Below, piece after piece: positions 1 through 8,140 of a stretch of DNA of 64,000 nt. The stretch is from contig OZ251994.1 of the NCBI GenBank assembly GCA_965246925.1, positions 2,914,001 to 2,978,000 of the forward strand, given 5' to 3'. The stretch's first letter is position 1. Each line of letters starts with the position of its first letter. This DNA is from JANPPS01 sp965246925 (GTDB lineage: Bacteria; Pseudomonadota; Alphaproteobacteria; Acetobacterales; Acetobacteraceae). A program made the position numbers and the translations under genes. The notes under the pieces were generated by a model. It did no database searches and had not been told where the DNA came from. It saw only the letters and a list, made by a program, of their open reading frames with translations.

Positions 1-60
1 GAACGTGACCGACCGCGCCTCATTCAGCACGCGGATCATGGAATGGATCGGCTTGGCCAT
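1..60 (-). CDS. VOC/glyoxalase family protein, N-terminal fragment
   Basis: Only the first 20 codons are inside the window; the gene continues past position 1. The translation begins MAKPIHSMIRVLNEARSVTF, which looks like the start of alphaproteobacterial lactoylglutathione-lyase-like (VOC superfamily) proteins, where the IHSMIRVL stretch forms the first strand and carries a metal-ligand His. The ATG directly follows the TGA of the cytochrome c gene (TGAATG), so the two are probably one transcript. The family call rests on this short stretch and the substrate cannot be told. Confidence 0.55.
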   Translation of the reverse strand, partial: MAKPIHSMIRVLNEARSVTF

Positions 61-429
61 TCAGGGCTTGTCCTTCAGATACGCAATGATCGCCGCCCGC
101 TTGGCCGGGTCGGCCTGCCGGTAGGCCATGACCCCGCCCTTGATCACCGATTGCGGGTTGGTGAGATACGGATCCAGGTGCTCGGCATCCCAAGCCCAAT
201 CCGCCGCCGCAAACCCCTCCGAGTAGCGGTAGTCCGGCACCGTCCCGGCGCGCCGCCCATACACCCCGGCCAGGTTAGGCCCCTGCCGCACCTCACCCGG
301 CACCCGCGAATGACACGTGCCGCATTGGGTCCGAAACAACGCAACCCCATCCGGCACCGCGTCTTGCGCACGCGCCTGGCCCGCCAGCAACAACAGCGCG
401 GCCGCTATCCAGGTGGACGAAACCGTCAT
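61..429 (-). CDS. secreted class I c-type cytochrome
   Basis: The 122-residue product has a signal peptide (hydrophobic core about residues 7-17, probable cleavage after GQARAQ), a haem-binding CGTCH at residues 36-40 and a likely distal Met ligand at Met101 in GGVMAYR. Length and layout match small soluble periplasmic cytochrome c of the c552/c2-like type, a one-electron carrier. The ATG at 429 is preferred to an upstream in-frame start because it gives a clean signal peptide and has a GGGGAG ribosome site just upstream. It sits immediately before the VOC-like gene. The redox partner cannot be inferred. Confidence 0.85.
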   Translation of the reverse strand: MTVSSTWIAAALLLLAGQARAQDAVPDGVALFRTQCGTCHSRVPGEVRQGPNLAGVYGRRAGTVPDYRYSEGFAAADWAWDAEHLDPYLTNPQSVIKGGVMAYRQADPAKRAAIIAYLKDKP

Positions 430-610
430 CGGCACTCCCCATCGATCGCCGCCTCTGGGGGCAGCTGCACCGTTAACCTGGCCCACAACCGGGAGAGGCA
501 TCAAGCCTTATCCTCACCGTCCCGTTACTTTTCCGCTACGCCGTTGACCGGCCCTTGCCGGGCGCCGCCCTCCATGGCGGTATGTGTCCGCAACCGTCCA
601 GGAACCGCTA

Positions 611-1390
611 ATGTCCTACGCGCACAGTACAGAGGCCCGGTTCAGCATGGGCCGGGTCGTGTCCGCCACGTTCCGCGTGATCTTCCGCCGGGCCGGCCTG
701 ATCGTCGGGCTGTGCGCTCTATACGTCGTGTTCAACGCCGCCGTGACCGAGTTGGTAGCCGCCGCGATCCGCACCAACCCGGCGCTCTTCCCGTACCGGT
801 CGTTGTTGATCCTGCCCGTCACCTACCTCTGCCTAGCCTTCGTGACCGCAGCCTGCACCATCGGGGCCGTCGATGACGTGGCCGGAAGGCCCGCCGCCGC
901 CACGCAGGCCATGCGCCAAGGCTGGCGCCGGACATTGCCGGTGTTCGGGGTCTATCTCGTATCGGCCATCGTCATCATAATCGGGCTTGCCCTGCTCCTC
1001 GTGCCCGGCATCATCGCCGGGCTGCGCTGGTTCGTGGCGGTCCCCGCATCGTCTGCCGAGGGCACAGGCTTCCGCGCCTCGTTCTCGCGCAGTGCGGCGC
1101 TGACCAAGGGCCACCGGTGGAAGCTGCTCGGACTGTCGGCCGGCGGCTTGGTGCTGGTGTCGCTGATCGTCGCGCTTCCGTTGCTCATCTATATGGCGGC
1201 AACGGGTGAGGGCTTCCTGGCGATACTGCTGCAATACGCGGCCAGCGGCTGGACCATACACCTGGCCACCGGCCCCACCTTCATCATCGCCACGGCCATC
1301 CAAATCGTGGGCGTCGCCGTCACCTACGCCCAACTCCGCCAGGCGAAGGAGGGTGGTTTGCCAACCCAAGTGGCGGAGGTGTTTGCATGA
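611..1390 (+). CDS. multi-pass membrane protein, first of a paralogous pair
   Basis: The 259-residue protein is mostly hydrophobic with about six membrane segments. It carries a central motif (LLLVPGIIAGLRWFVAVPA) resembling YciC/UPF0259-type and related bacterial membrane proteins; no catalytic residues are visible. The ATG at 611 is chosen over an in-frame GTG at 584 because AGGA lies 8 nt upstream of it. The stop overlaps the next start by 4 nt (ATGA), and the neighbour shares the same motif and a similar C-terminus (VTYAQLRQ against VTYVGLRQ), so the two look like a duplicated pair that may form one complex. Function is unknown. Confidence 0.75.
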   Translation: MSYAHSTEARFSMGRVVSATFRVIFRRAGLIVGLCALYVVFNAAVTELVAAAIRTNPALFPYRSLLILPVTYLCLAFVTAACTIGAVDDVAGRPAAATQAMRQGWRRTLPVFGVYLVSAIVIIIGLALLLVPGIIAGLRWFVAVPASSAEGTGFRASFSRSAALTKGHRWKLLGLSAGGLVLVSLIVALPLLIYMAATGEGFLAILLQYAASGWTIHLATGPTFIIATAIQIVGVAVTYAQLRQAKEGGLPTQVAEVFA

Positions 1391-2112
1391 GCCAGGAGCC
1401 GAAGATCTCGCTCGGCTTCGTCGTTCGCAACACGCATCGCATCATCACCACCCATGCCGCCACCATCGTCCCGCTCGCCGTGCTGCTTTCGGTCTTGCCC
1501 AGCCTCATCCTGGACTCGCAAATGGATGGGGTGCGGCAGGGCCGGGGCGCGCTGCTCGCGGTCAGCGCCGTCAACCTCATCGGCTCGGGGCTGCTCACCG
1601 CCGCCATCACCCAGCTCGTCTTGGATGACGCGATGGAGCGGACCGGCCCGTTGGTCCATTATTTCCGGCGGTTGTCCAAACTGGCCCTACCCGTCGTGGG
1701 CCTGCTGATCGTGACCGGAATCGGCATGGGGCTTGGCTTCGCGCTGCTCATCATCCCGGGCATCCTGCTCACCCTGCGCTGGTTCCTCGCCGTTCCGGCC
1801 CTGGTCGCAGGCGAACCCGGCATCAGCGCGTCCATGACCGCCAGCCGCTGGCTCATGACCGGCAACTATACGCGCGGACTGGCCGTCCTGGTCACCCCCT
1901 ACGCGGTCTTCGCGCTGGCAACGATCATCCTCGTGCTGATCGAGAAAGCGGCCGGCATCGATCAAAACGGCCTGCCCGCCACCATGGCCGAAGACGTGCT
2001 CGCCTCGGCTGCCAGCACCGTCGTCGCAGTCGCCACCGCCGTAACCTACGTAGGCCTCCGCCAACTGAAAGACGGCGTCACCCCGCGCGACGTGGCCGCC
2101 ACCTTCGACTGA
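1387..2112 (+). CDS. multi-pass membrane protein, second of a paralogous pair
   Basis: This 241-residue protein is translationally coupled to the preceding gene through an ATGA overlap. It repeats that gene's architecture: a soluble N-terminal stretch of about 25 residues, several hydrophobic segments, the central motif LLIIPGILLTLRWFLAVPA and a C-terminal VTYVGLRQLKDG. It is a little shorter than its partner. The pair most likely arose by tandem duplication. No enzymatic motif is visible; a role in envelope homeostasis is only a guess. It ends convergently, 92 nt from the RDD-family gene. Confidence 0.75.
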   Translation: MSQEPKISLGFVVRNTHRIITTHAATIVPLAVLLSVLPSLILDSQMDGVRQGRGALLAVSAVNLIGSGLLTAAITQLVLDDAMERTGPLVHYFRRLSKLALPVVGLLIVTGIGMGLGFALLIIPGILLTLRWFLAVPALVAGEPGISASMTASRWLMTGNYTRGLAVLVTPYAVFALATIILVLIEKAAGIDQNGLPATMAEDVLASAASTVVAVATAVTYVGLRQLKDGVTPRDVAATFD

Positions 2113-2204
2113 TGCGCCCGTCATGATGCCGCACCATTCCTCTATCGCCTTCTTGACACCAGCGTCTGAGGTCGTCCGTCCATCGTCCGGCTCTGCATGA
2201 CCCA

Positions 2205-3035
2205 TCATGTCGTATCGAACTTATCCACCCGCCGCCGCCCGAACAGCAGCCCGCGCTCCAGGCCGCTGCGCAGCGCCGCGTAGTAGGCGCGCAGGAACTC
2301 CGCATCCGTCTCATGCCCCCGCGTCCAGCCGATCTTGGCCGCGATCCGCCCCGCCACCGCCTTCAGCGTGACCGCGTCGGCCGCCCGCAGCACGTCCTCC
2401 AGCACATGCAGCTCCTTGATCCCATACGCACCCACCTGCGCCGCCGTGAACTCCAAGCCGGCCCATCCGGACCCCGCCGCCGCCAAATCCGGTAGCAGCT
2501 TCCGCCGCGGCTGCCGCACCACCCAGGTGCCCGCCAGCAAATCCCCCACCCGCAGCCGGTCCCGGTTGAACAACGGGAATAGCAAGAATAGTCCGGACCA
2601 GCCGAACCCCAGCAGTAACAGCCACCCCGCCGCCTCCTGCCCCTCCACCGCCAAGAAACTCAGCGGCAAGAACAGCTCCAACTCCCGCACCATGTTCCGC
2701 GCCAACACCGCGTTGGCCGTAAGCCGCCCGCCATCCCGCGTCGCGACCCGCATCTCCATCGCCCGCTTTCCCAAGGTCGCCCCGCGCGGACGCAGCTCGA
2801 AATACGCGAAGTAGAAGTTCCGCAACACGAAGAAGCCCAGCAGCCAGACGATCCCCGCCACTTCCACGCCGGTGCCTTGCAGCAAGATCCCCGCGCTCAC
2901 CGTCATCGACACCAGCATTATCGCGATCGCCAGCAGATCCAGCGCAAACGCGAAGATCCGCTCGCTCACGCCCGGCAAGGTCAGATGCAGCGGTACGCCC
3001 TCCGGCGTGATCAGCTCCCGCACCCGCTCCGTCAT
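2205..3035 (-). CDS. RDD family membrane protein
   Basis: The 276-residue protein has an RDD-type membrane domain: the first helix begins with SERIFAFALDLLAI, a second hydrophobic segment follows near VAGIVWLLGFF, and the region GATLGKRAMEMRV has the family Arg/Asp pattern. A soluble C-terminal tail of about 110 residues follows. RDD proteins are poorly characterised, with transport roles proposed for some. The start ATG overlaps the stop of the SpoIIM-like gene by 4 nt, so this is the last gene of the long minus-strand unit. The MoxR/DUF58/SpoIIM/RDD order is widely conserved in bacteria, which supports the call. Confidence 0.88.
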   Translation of the reverse strand: MTERVRELITPEGVPLHLTLPGVSERIFAFALDLLAIAIMLVSMTVSAGILLQGTGVEVAGIVWLLGFFVLRNFYFAYFELRPRGATLGKRAMEMRVATRDGGRLTANAVLARNMVRELELFLPLSFLAVEGQEAAGWLLLLGFGWSGLFLLFPLFNRDRLRVGDLLAGTWVVRQPRRKLLPDLAAAGSGWAGLEFTAAQVGAYGIKELHVLEDVLRAADAVTLKAVAGRIAAKIGWTRGHETDAEFLRAYYAALRSGLERGLLFGRRRVDKFDTT

Positions 3036-4006
3036 CGCCGGGGCACATACAAATAGGCGCCCCACAGCACCGCCGTCAGCGCCGCGATGCCATACCGCTC
3101 GCCGTCCCCCGTGATGACCTGCCGCACGATCCCCTCCAGCAGCCCGGCGCACAGCAGCATCACGAACACGCCAGCCATCAGCGTCCCCGCCTCTTTCCCC
3201 GCCGCCGTCAGCGCATCCAGCCGGCTCGACGCACCGGGCGCGATCACCGCCCGCCCGATCCGGAACCCCGCCGCCCCCGCCAGCACCACCGCCGTAAGCT
3301 CCGTCACCCCATGCACACCGAGCCACCCGCCCAGCCCCATCCCCAGCCCCCGGCTGCCATACAGCGTGCCGAATGCCCCCAATGTCGCACCGCTATAGGC
3401 CAGCAACAGCGCCGTCGGCAGGCACAGCGCGAACCCCAGCGCAAACGCAAAGACCGCCACCTGAGCATTGTGCGTGAATAGATAAGCGGAAAACAGCCCA
3501 TACGCCCCGTGCCCGCCATCATACAGCGACTCGCGCAGTGACGCCGTGGTGGCCGCCGGGTCGCGCCCGGACGCGAGGCCCTCCGGCACGAAGACATAGA
3601 ACCAATCGACGTCCAGCCACACCAGCGCCGTGGCCAGGATCACCCCGGCCAGCAGCGCACCCCAGGCCAACAGCGTCTCCAGCCACAACGCCCGCGCCGC
3701 CGCCGGCCAGTCGGTGGCAAAGAACGCGCCAATCCGCCGCAACAGCCCGGTCCGCGTGCCATAGACCAGGAAATACGCCCGGGTACTGAGATCCTCGAGG
3801 TAGTCGACCAGGCTATGGTCCAGTGACGTCGCCCGCGCCACCGACAGCGCCGACAGCGTCCCGCGGTATAGCCCCGGTATGGCGATCAGCTCGTCCGACG
3901 TCAGCTCGTTCAACGAACCCCGCTCGAGCCTTGCCAGCAGCGCCTCGAGCTTCCGCCACCCCGCCTCCCGCTCCTCGCGGAACCGCTGCGTCCGCGGCGC
4001 CGTCAC
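3032..4006 (-). CDS. stage II sporulation protein M (SpoIIM) family membrane protein
   Basis: The 324-residue protein has a charged helical N-terminus of about 100 residues followed by several membrane helices, with the family-typical stretch FTHNAQVAVFAFALGF and a glycine-rich GLGMGLGGWLGVHGVTEL near the end. In Firmicutes SpoIIM helps localise peptidoglycan hydrolases; homologues in non-sporulating Gram-negatives sit, as here, in MoxR/DUF58/RDD clusters with unknown function. The family name therefore does not imply sporulation. It starts with GTG overlapping the DUF58 stop (GTGA) and overlaps the RDD gene by 4 nt. Confidence 0.87.
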   Translation of the reverse strand: MTAPRTQRFREEREAGWRKLEALLARLERGSLNELTSDELIAIPGLYRGTLSALSVARATSLDHSLVDYLEDLSTRAYFLVYGTRTGLLRRIGAFFATDWPAAARALWLETLLAWGALLAGVILATALVWLDVDWFYVFVPEGLASGRDPAATTASLRESLYDGGHGAYGLFSAYLFTHNAQVAVFAFALGFALCLPTALLLAYSGATLGAFGTLYGSRGLGMGLGGWLGVHGVTELTAVVLAGAAGFRIGRAVIAPGASSRLDALTAAGKEAGTLMAGVFVMLLCAGLLEGIVRQVITGDGERYGIAALTAVLWGAYLYVPRR

Positions 4007-5280
4007 AGCCGGTCCCGCCGCTTCAGCTCCAGATACCGCTGCACCAGCGCCGGACCCAGCGCCCGCGCCGGCGCCGACACGACGTCCGCCCCCAGCAGCT
4101 GTAGCCGCGCCAGCACCCGCTCCCGCTCCGCCAGCAACGACCCGGCCACCACCGCGCGGGACACGTCATCGGCCTGCAGCGGCGGGGCGGCCGCCATCTC
4201 CATCAGCTCGTCGTCCTGGAACGCCACGAACAGCACGACATGCCGGGTCAGCAGCCGTCCGACATTCTCCAGCATCAGCTCCGCCCCCGTCGCATCGGCG
4301 AATTCCGTCATCACGATCACCAGGGACCGCGTATCCAGCGTCCCGCCCAGCTCCGTAAGACACAGCGTGTGGTTGGTCTCCTGGCTGCAGTACTCCAGCC
4401 CCGTCGCCAGCCGCTGCAGCGCCGGGAACGCCTGCGGCCCGCGCAGGAGGCCGGTGGACTGCACCGGGCGGTCCGCGAACGCGAACAAGCCCACGCGGTC
4501 GCCGAACTTCAGCCCGGCATAGGCCAGGATCAGCGACGCGTTCAGCGCGTGGTCCAGCCGCGACAGCCCACCCGCCAGCGGCTCGGACATCAGCCGCCCG
4601 GTATCGACCGCCAGCATCACCGCCCGGTTCCGCTCGGCCCGCGTCTCCCGCACCAGCACCTTGCCGTGCCGCGCCGATTGCCGCCAATTGACCCCCCGCG
4701 GATCATCGCCCGCCTGATATTCCCGGAGCGCGTGAAATTCCATGCTGTCGGCCACATCCGGCTGCACCGCCTGCCCGGTCGCGGTGCGCGAGAACATGCG
4801 CGTCGCCTCCTGCCGCACCAGGCTGATCTGCGGCACGACCTCCACCGCATGATCCAGCGCCTGCCGGTGCACAAGCCGCATCAGCCCGAGCGGACCCGGC
4901 CAGCGCAGATGCAGGCGTACCAGCCGGGCCACGCCGCGCCGCGTGGGGCGGAGCGTGAACCAAAGCTCCTCCGCCATACCCGCCCGCAACAGCGGCTCCG
5001 CCTCCAGCACGGCCTCCAGCCCGGCGGGCACCTGGCCCTGCGGCTCGAACCGCGCCACCCCCTCCCGCCCGGCCTCGATCACGCCGGGCAAATCCGGCAC
5101 CAGCCTGAACCGGCGCGGCCGCCGCGCCAGCAGCATGTCCAGCAGCATCAGCAAGACCACCACACCGATCCAGGCCGGCCCCACGAGCCAGAGCTCGTCC
5201 CGCACCAACCCCGCGCCCAGCGCGAGCGGCACCCCCAAGGCCATCGCCCCGACCGCCCGCAAAGTAGGGGTGAACGTCAC
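4003..5280 (-). CDS. DUF58 domain-containing protein
   Basis: The 425-residue protein has two N-terminal hydrophobic segments (about residues 8-50), a beta-rich middle region and the DUF58 signature GDDPRGVNWRQSARHG around residue 200, followed by a von Willebrand A-like fold with AVDTGR in place of a full MIDAS motif. DUF58 proteins are nearly always encoded beside a MoxR AAA+ ATPase and are thought to act as its vWA-type partner. The GTG start lies 10 nt after the MoxR stop. The weakly conserved MIDAS suggests metal binding may be lost; this is inference. Confidence 0.88.
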   Translation of the reverse strand: MTFTPTLRAVGAMALGVPLALGAGLVRDELWLVGPAWIGVVVLLMLLDMLLARRPRRFRLVPDLPGVIEAGREGVARFEPQGQVPAGLEAVLEAEPLLRAGMAEELWFTLRPTRRGVARLVRLHLRWPGPLGLMRLVHRQALDHAVEVVPQISLVRQEATRMFSRTATGQAVQPDVADSMEFHALREYQAGDDPRGVNWRQSARHGKVLVRETRAERNRAVMLAVDTGRLMSEPLAGGLSRLDHALNASLILAYAGLKFGDRVGLFAFADRPVQSTGLLRGPQAFPALQRLATGLEYCSQETNHTLCLTELGGTLDTRSLVIVMTEFADATGAELMLENVGRLLTRHVVLFVAFQDDELMEMAAAPPLQADDVSRAVVAGSLLAERERVLARLQLLGADVVSAPARALGPALVQRYLELKRRDRL

Positions 5281-5290
5281 CGGACGCGCA

Positions 5291-6247
5291 TCACCGCGGC
5301 GCCTCCACCTGGTCCACCAGCGCCGCCATCACGTCACCGACCCGGCGCCCATCGATCTCGGCCGAGGGCGACAGGATGACCCGGTGGCTCAGCGCCGCCG
5401 CCGCCAGCGCCTTCACGTCGTCCGGCACCACGTAATCCCGCCCCTCGATCGCCGCATGCGCCCGGCTCGCCACCGCCAGCATCGCCGCCGCGCGCGGGGA
5501 CGCCCCGGCCTCGAGGTCGGGACTCGTCCGCGTCGCCCGCACCAGCGCCACGATATAGCCCACCACCGGCGCCGCCAGCACCACGGACCGCACCACCTCC
5601 ACCGCCGCCGCGATCGCCACCTCGTCCGCCACCGGCGCCACCCCATACTCCGCCGGGTCCAGCATGCCGGTCCGCATGCCGTGCTGGGACACGATGCGCC
5701 GCTCCTCCTCCTCGGTCGGGTAGTCCAGGATCTGCTTGAACAGGAACCGGTCCAGCTGCGCCTCCGGCAGCGGATATGTGCCCTGCTGCTCGATCGGGTT
5801 CTGCGTCGCGATCACCGTGAACCGCGCCCCCAGCTCGTGCTGCACGCCATCGATGGTGACATGCCGCTCCTGCATCGCCTCCAGCAGCGCCGCCTGCGTC
5901 TTGGGCGGCGACCGGTTGATCTCGTCCGACAGCAGCAGGTCGCAGAACACCGGCCCCCGCGTCAGCGTGAACTGGCTGGTCTGGAAGCTGAACACGTTGG
6001 CGCCGATGATGTCGCCGGGCATGAGGTCCGGCGTGAACTGGATCCGCCCGAACCGCAGCCCCAGCGTATGCGCGAAGCATTGCGCCAGGAACGTCTTCGC
6101 CGTGCCCGGCGGCCCCTCCAGCAGGATATGCCCGCCCGACAGCAGCGCCGTCGTCATCAGATCGACCGTGCCGGTCTGTCCGATCACCGCCCGCCCGACC
6201 GAGGCCCGGATGTCATCCGCCAGCCGCTTCACGTCATCGATGGTCAT
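5291..6247 (-). CDS. MoxR family AAA+ ATPase
   Basis: The 318-residue protein has Walker A GPPGTAKT (residues 45-52), Walker B LLLSDEINR (104-112) and sensor 1 in VIATQNP, followed by a C-terminal lid domain; this is the typical MoxR layout and length. MoxR ATPases act as chaperone-like assembly factors with vWA/DUF58 partners, and the next gene encodes such a partner. The ATG at 6247 is chosen because it overlaps the DUF4350 stop by 4 nt, as most junctions in this unit do; an in-frame ATG at 6265 would add six residues. The client protein is unknown. Confidence 0.93.
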   Translation of the reverse strand: MTIDDVKRLADDIRASVGRAVIGQTGTVDLMTTALLSGGHILLEGPPGTAKTFLAQCFAHTLGLRFGRIQFTPDLMPGDIIGANVFSFQTSQFTLTRGPVFCDLLLSDEINRSPPKTQAALLEAMQERHVTIDGVQHELGARFTVIATQNPIEQQGTYPLPEAQLDRFLFKQILDYPTEEEERRIVSQHGMRTGMLDPAEYGVAPVADEVAIAAAVEVVRSVVLAAPVVGYIVALVRATRTSPDLEAGASPRAAAMLAVASRAHAAIEGRDYVVPDDVKALAAAALSHRVILSPSAEIDGRRVGDVMAALVDQVEAPR

Positions 6248-7425
6248 CTGAACCCAGTTCTCCACTCATACAGCCGGGACGCCACGCGCATCAGGGCGGC
6301 GCGGTCCCGCACGGACCCGGCCTCCGCCATCAACCCGGACCAGGCCGGCAGCCCATGCGCCGCCGAGGCCCGGTCCAGCGCCGCATCCAACTCCGGCCCG
6401 GCCAGCCGCCGCGGCACGCGCAGCGCCTGCGCCACCAACCGCCGGCTCAGCTCCGCATACGGGCCGCCCATCCGCCCCTCCCGCCCGGCCCGCGCGATCA
6501 GGGACGCGGCGTTGGCCGCCAGCTGGCCCTTGCCCGGCTGAAACACCTGCGCCGGTAGGGCAGGGGGCCCGAAGCGCCGGCTGGCCAGCAGCCCCGCCAG
6601 CAGCGACGCCGCCACCGCACACAGCGTGGCACCCAGCAGCGGCGGCTCGAAGATCAGCCGCAGCAAGTTGCGCGACCGCCCGAACCCATTCAAGGACAGA
6701 TCGAACGTGACCGCATCGCCATCCGCGTAATCCGTCAGCAACGCCGCCGCCGCACTGGCCCGGTCCAGGCTCGCCATGGCCTGATTGTTCAGCACGTCCG
6801 GGTCCGCCAGCACGACGACGCCATCGTCCAGATGCCGCGCCATCACGGCCTTCCCCTGCTTGGTGAGCAGGATCGGCTCCCACCCCTTGCCCGCCAGCGT
6901 CTGCAGCCGGTCCACCGGCTCCAGCGCCGGACCGGTCATCCCCGGGGCCAGCTCCGCATGCTCGCCCGGCCCGGCCCGGCCCAGCTCCGGCCGCGCCCAA
7001 TCTGCCGGCAACGCCTGCAGCACGTCCTTCTGCGGCAGCAGCCCCCGTGCCTCGACCCAGCCCGCATGCTCGCCATCCGGCCGCGTCCGCCACTTCGGCA
7101 ACACCAGCATGATGGTCTGATCCTCGGAGTCCAGCAGGTGCTTCGGACCCCGTGCCCCAGCCCCCGGCGTCAGCACCAGCAACCCCGCCCGCGTACTCTC
7201 CAGCCCCCGCGGATCCCGGCTCAGCACCACCGGCGCCCCGGACGCCTTCAGCAGATCCGCCACCCCCGCAAACCCCACCGCCGACCGCGACAACGCATGC
7301 GTCCCCCCATCCCGCGCACTCCGCCCACCCGTAAAGGCAAACAGAACCGCAAACCCCCCAAAACACCCCAACCCCACCACCACCATGCCAGCCACCACCC
7401 AAGGCGAGAAAGCCTCCTTCTTCAC
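6244..7425 (-). CDS. DUF4350 domain-containing membrane protein
   Basis: The 393-residue protein has an N-terminal membrane helix (about residues 10-32), an extracytoplasmic region with ALSRSAVGFAGVADLLKASG and GVVVLADPDVLNN, a second membrane segment near residue 285 and a soluble C-terminal tail. This is the arrangement of DUF4350 proteins found in MoxR/DUF58/DUF4129 operons. A GTG at 7425 is the preferred start because it gives a short hydrophilic N-terminus before the helix; the open frame upstream runs through a REP-like element and is unlikely to be translated. About 150 nt separate it from the DUF4129 gene, the one real gap in the unit. Confidence 0.8.
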   Translation of the reverse strand: MKKEAFSPWVVAGMVVVGLGCFGGFAVLFAFTGGRSARDGGTHALSRSAVGFAGVADLLKASGAPVVLSRDPRGLESTRAGLLVLTPGAGARGPKHLLDSEDQTIMLVLPKWRTRPDGEHAGWVEARGLLPQKDVLQALPADWARPELGRAGPGEHAELAPGMTGPALEPVDRLQTLAGKGWEPILLTKQGKAVMARHLDDGVVVLADPDVLNNQAMASLDRASAAAALLTDYADGDAVTFDLSLNGFGRSRNLLRLIFEPPLLGATLCAVAASLLAGLLASRRFGPPALPAQVFQPGKGQLAANAASLIARAGREGRMGGPYAELSRRLVAQALRVPRRLAGPELDAALDRASAAHGLPAWSGLMAEAGSVRDRAALMRVASRLYEWRTGFR

Positions 7426-7430
7426 GTGCT

Positions 7431-7487
7431 TCCCCCTCTCCCCCTGGCGGGCCTCGCCGATGAAATCGGAGAGGGCCGGGGTGAGGC
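7431..7487. repeat. REP-like palindromic element, copy 1
   Basis: An imperfect palindrome of about 57 nt with the signature CCCCCTCTCCCCCTGGCGGG on one side and GAGAGGGCCGGGGTGAGG on the other. It includes an inner hairpin built on CCGATGAAATCGG. It lies between the DUF4129 and DUF4350 genes and abuts the DUF4350 start, so it could act as a processing or attenuation point in the unit. Similar elements occur at 25246, 31151, 32521 and 50604. Confidence 0.75.
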
Positions 7488-7576
7488 TGGGACAACCGGC
7501 GCGGGCAACGCCGGGCAAAGCCGAGCAAACGACAGGGCAAGCCTAAGCCCGTCGCCCCAACCCTCTCCCAAAATCA

Positions 7577-8140
7577 TCAACCCCGCACCAACCCGGCATA
7601 CAGCGCCCGGCAAGCCTCCCACTCCGCCACCCCCAGCGCCCGCCCCCCAAAGATCGCCCGCTCCACATAGGCTGCAATGCCGCCAAACGCCTGCCGCAAC
7701 GCCGCCGGCAGCACCGCCAGCGCCGCGATCTCCCGGCTGGTATGCCCGCTCCGCAGCGCCCGCGGAAAATGCTCCTGAATGACCCCAACCCCGCGCAGCA
7801 GCAGGGCATGCACCGCCTCGCCATACCGCCCCGCCGCCGCCAGCGAGTCCGCGTCCGCGAGCGCCGCCGCCGGAACGGCGATGGCCGGCTCCAGCACCAC
7901 CACCGCCTTCTCCGCAGCCCGGAAACCAATGCGGCCCCGTAACGCCTGCGCCAGCACCACAAGCACCACCACCCCCAGCGTGACCATCAGCGGCCAATAC
8001 AGCCCATGCCCGAACTGGAACACCGGCTTCACGTCACGCTCCGGCCGGTCCTGCACCGGATCCGGCACCGAAACCGTAAAACGCAGCTGTAGCCCTCCGT
8101 CCCGCAGCAAAGCCGCATGCGCCGCCGCATAGTCCGTCAT
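7577..8140 (-). CDS. DUF4129 domain-containing membrane protein
   Basis: The 187-residue protein has a single membrane helix (WPLMVTLGVVVLVVLAQAL) after about 45 residues and a C-terminal helical domain with AAAGRYGEAVHALLLRGV and SGHTSREIAALAVLP, typical of DUF4129. Such proteins accompany DUF4350, MoxR and DUF58 in conserved operons and have been linked to the cell envelope and, in some families, to transglutaminase-like partners. The start ATG overlaps the stop of the FAD oxidoreductase by 4 nt (ATGA), joining the MoxR module to the polyketide genes. A longer open frame upstream is a shadow of that oxidoreductase. Confidence 0.82.
   Translation of the reverse strand: MTDYAAAHAALLRDGGLQLRFTVSVPDPVQDRPERDVKPVFQFGHGLYWPLMVTLGVVVLVVLAQALRGRIGFRAAEKAVVVLEPAIAVPAAALADADSLAAAGRYGEAVHALLLRGVGVIQEHFPRALRSGHTSREIAALAVLPAALRQAFGGIAAYVERAIFGGRALGVAEWEACRALYAGLVRG

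Noticed and set aside
3032..4006. Evidence for endospore formation from SpoIIM-like and CgeB-like names
   Set aside because: Both families are widespread in non-sporulating Proteobacteria, and no core sporulation gene is present.
7426..7518. Longer DUF4350 start upstream of 7425
   Set aside because: The extra residues are encoded by the REP-like element and would disrupt the expected short N-terminus before the first membrane helix.
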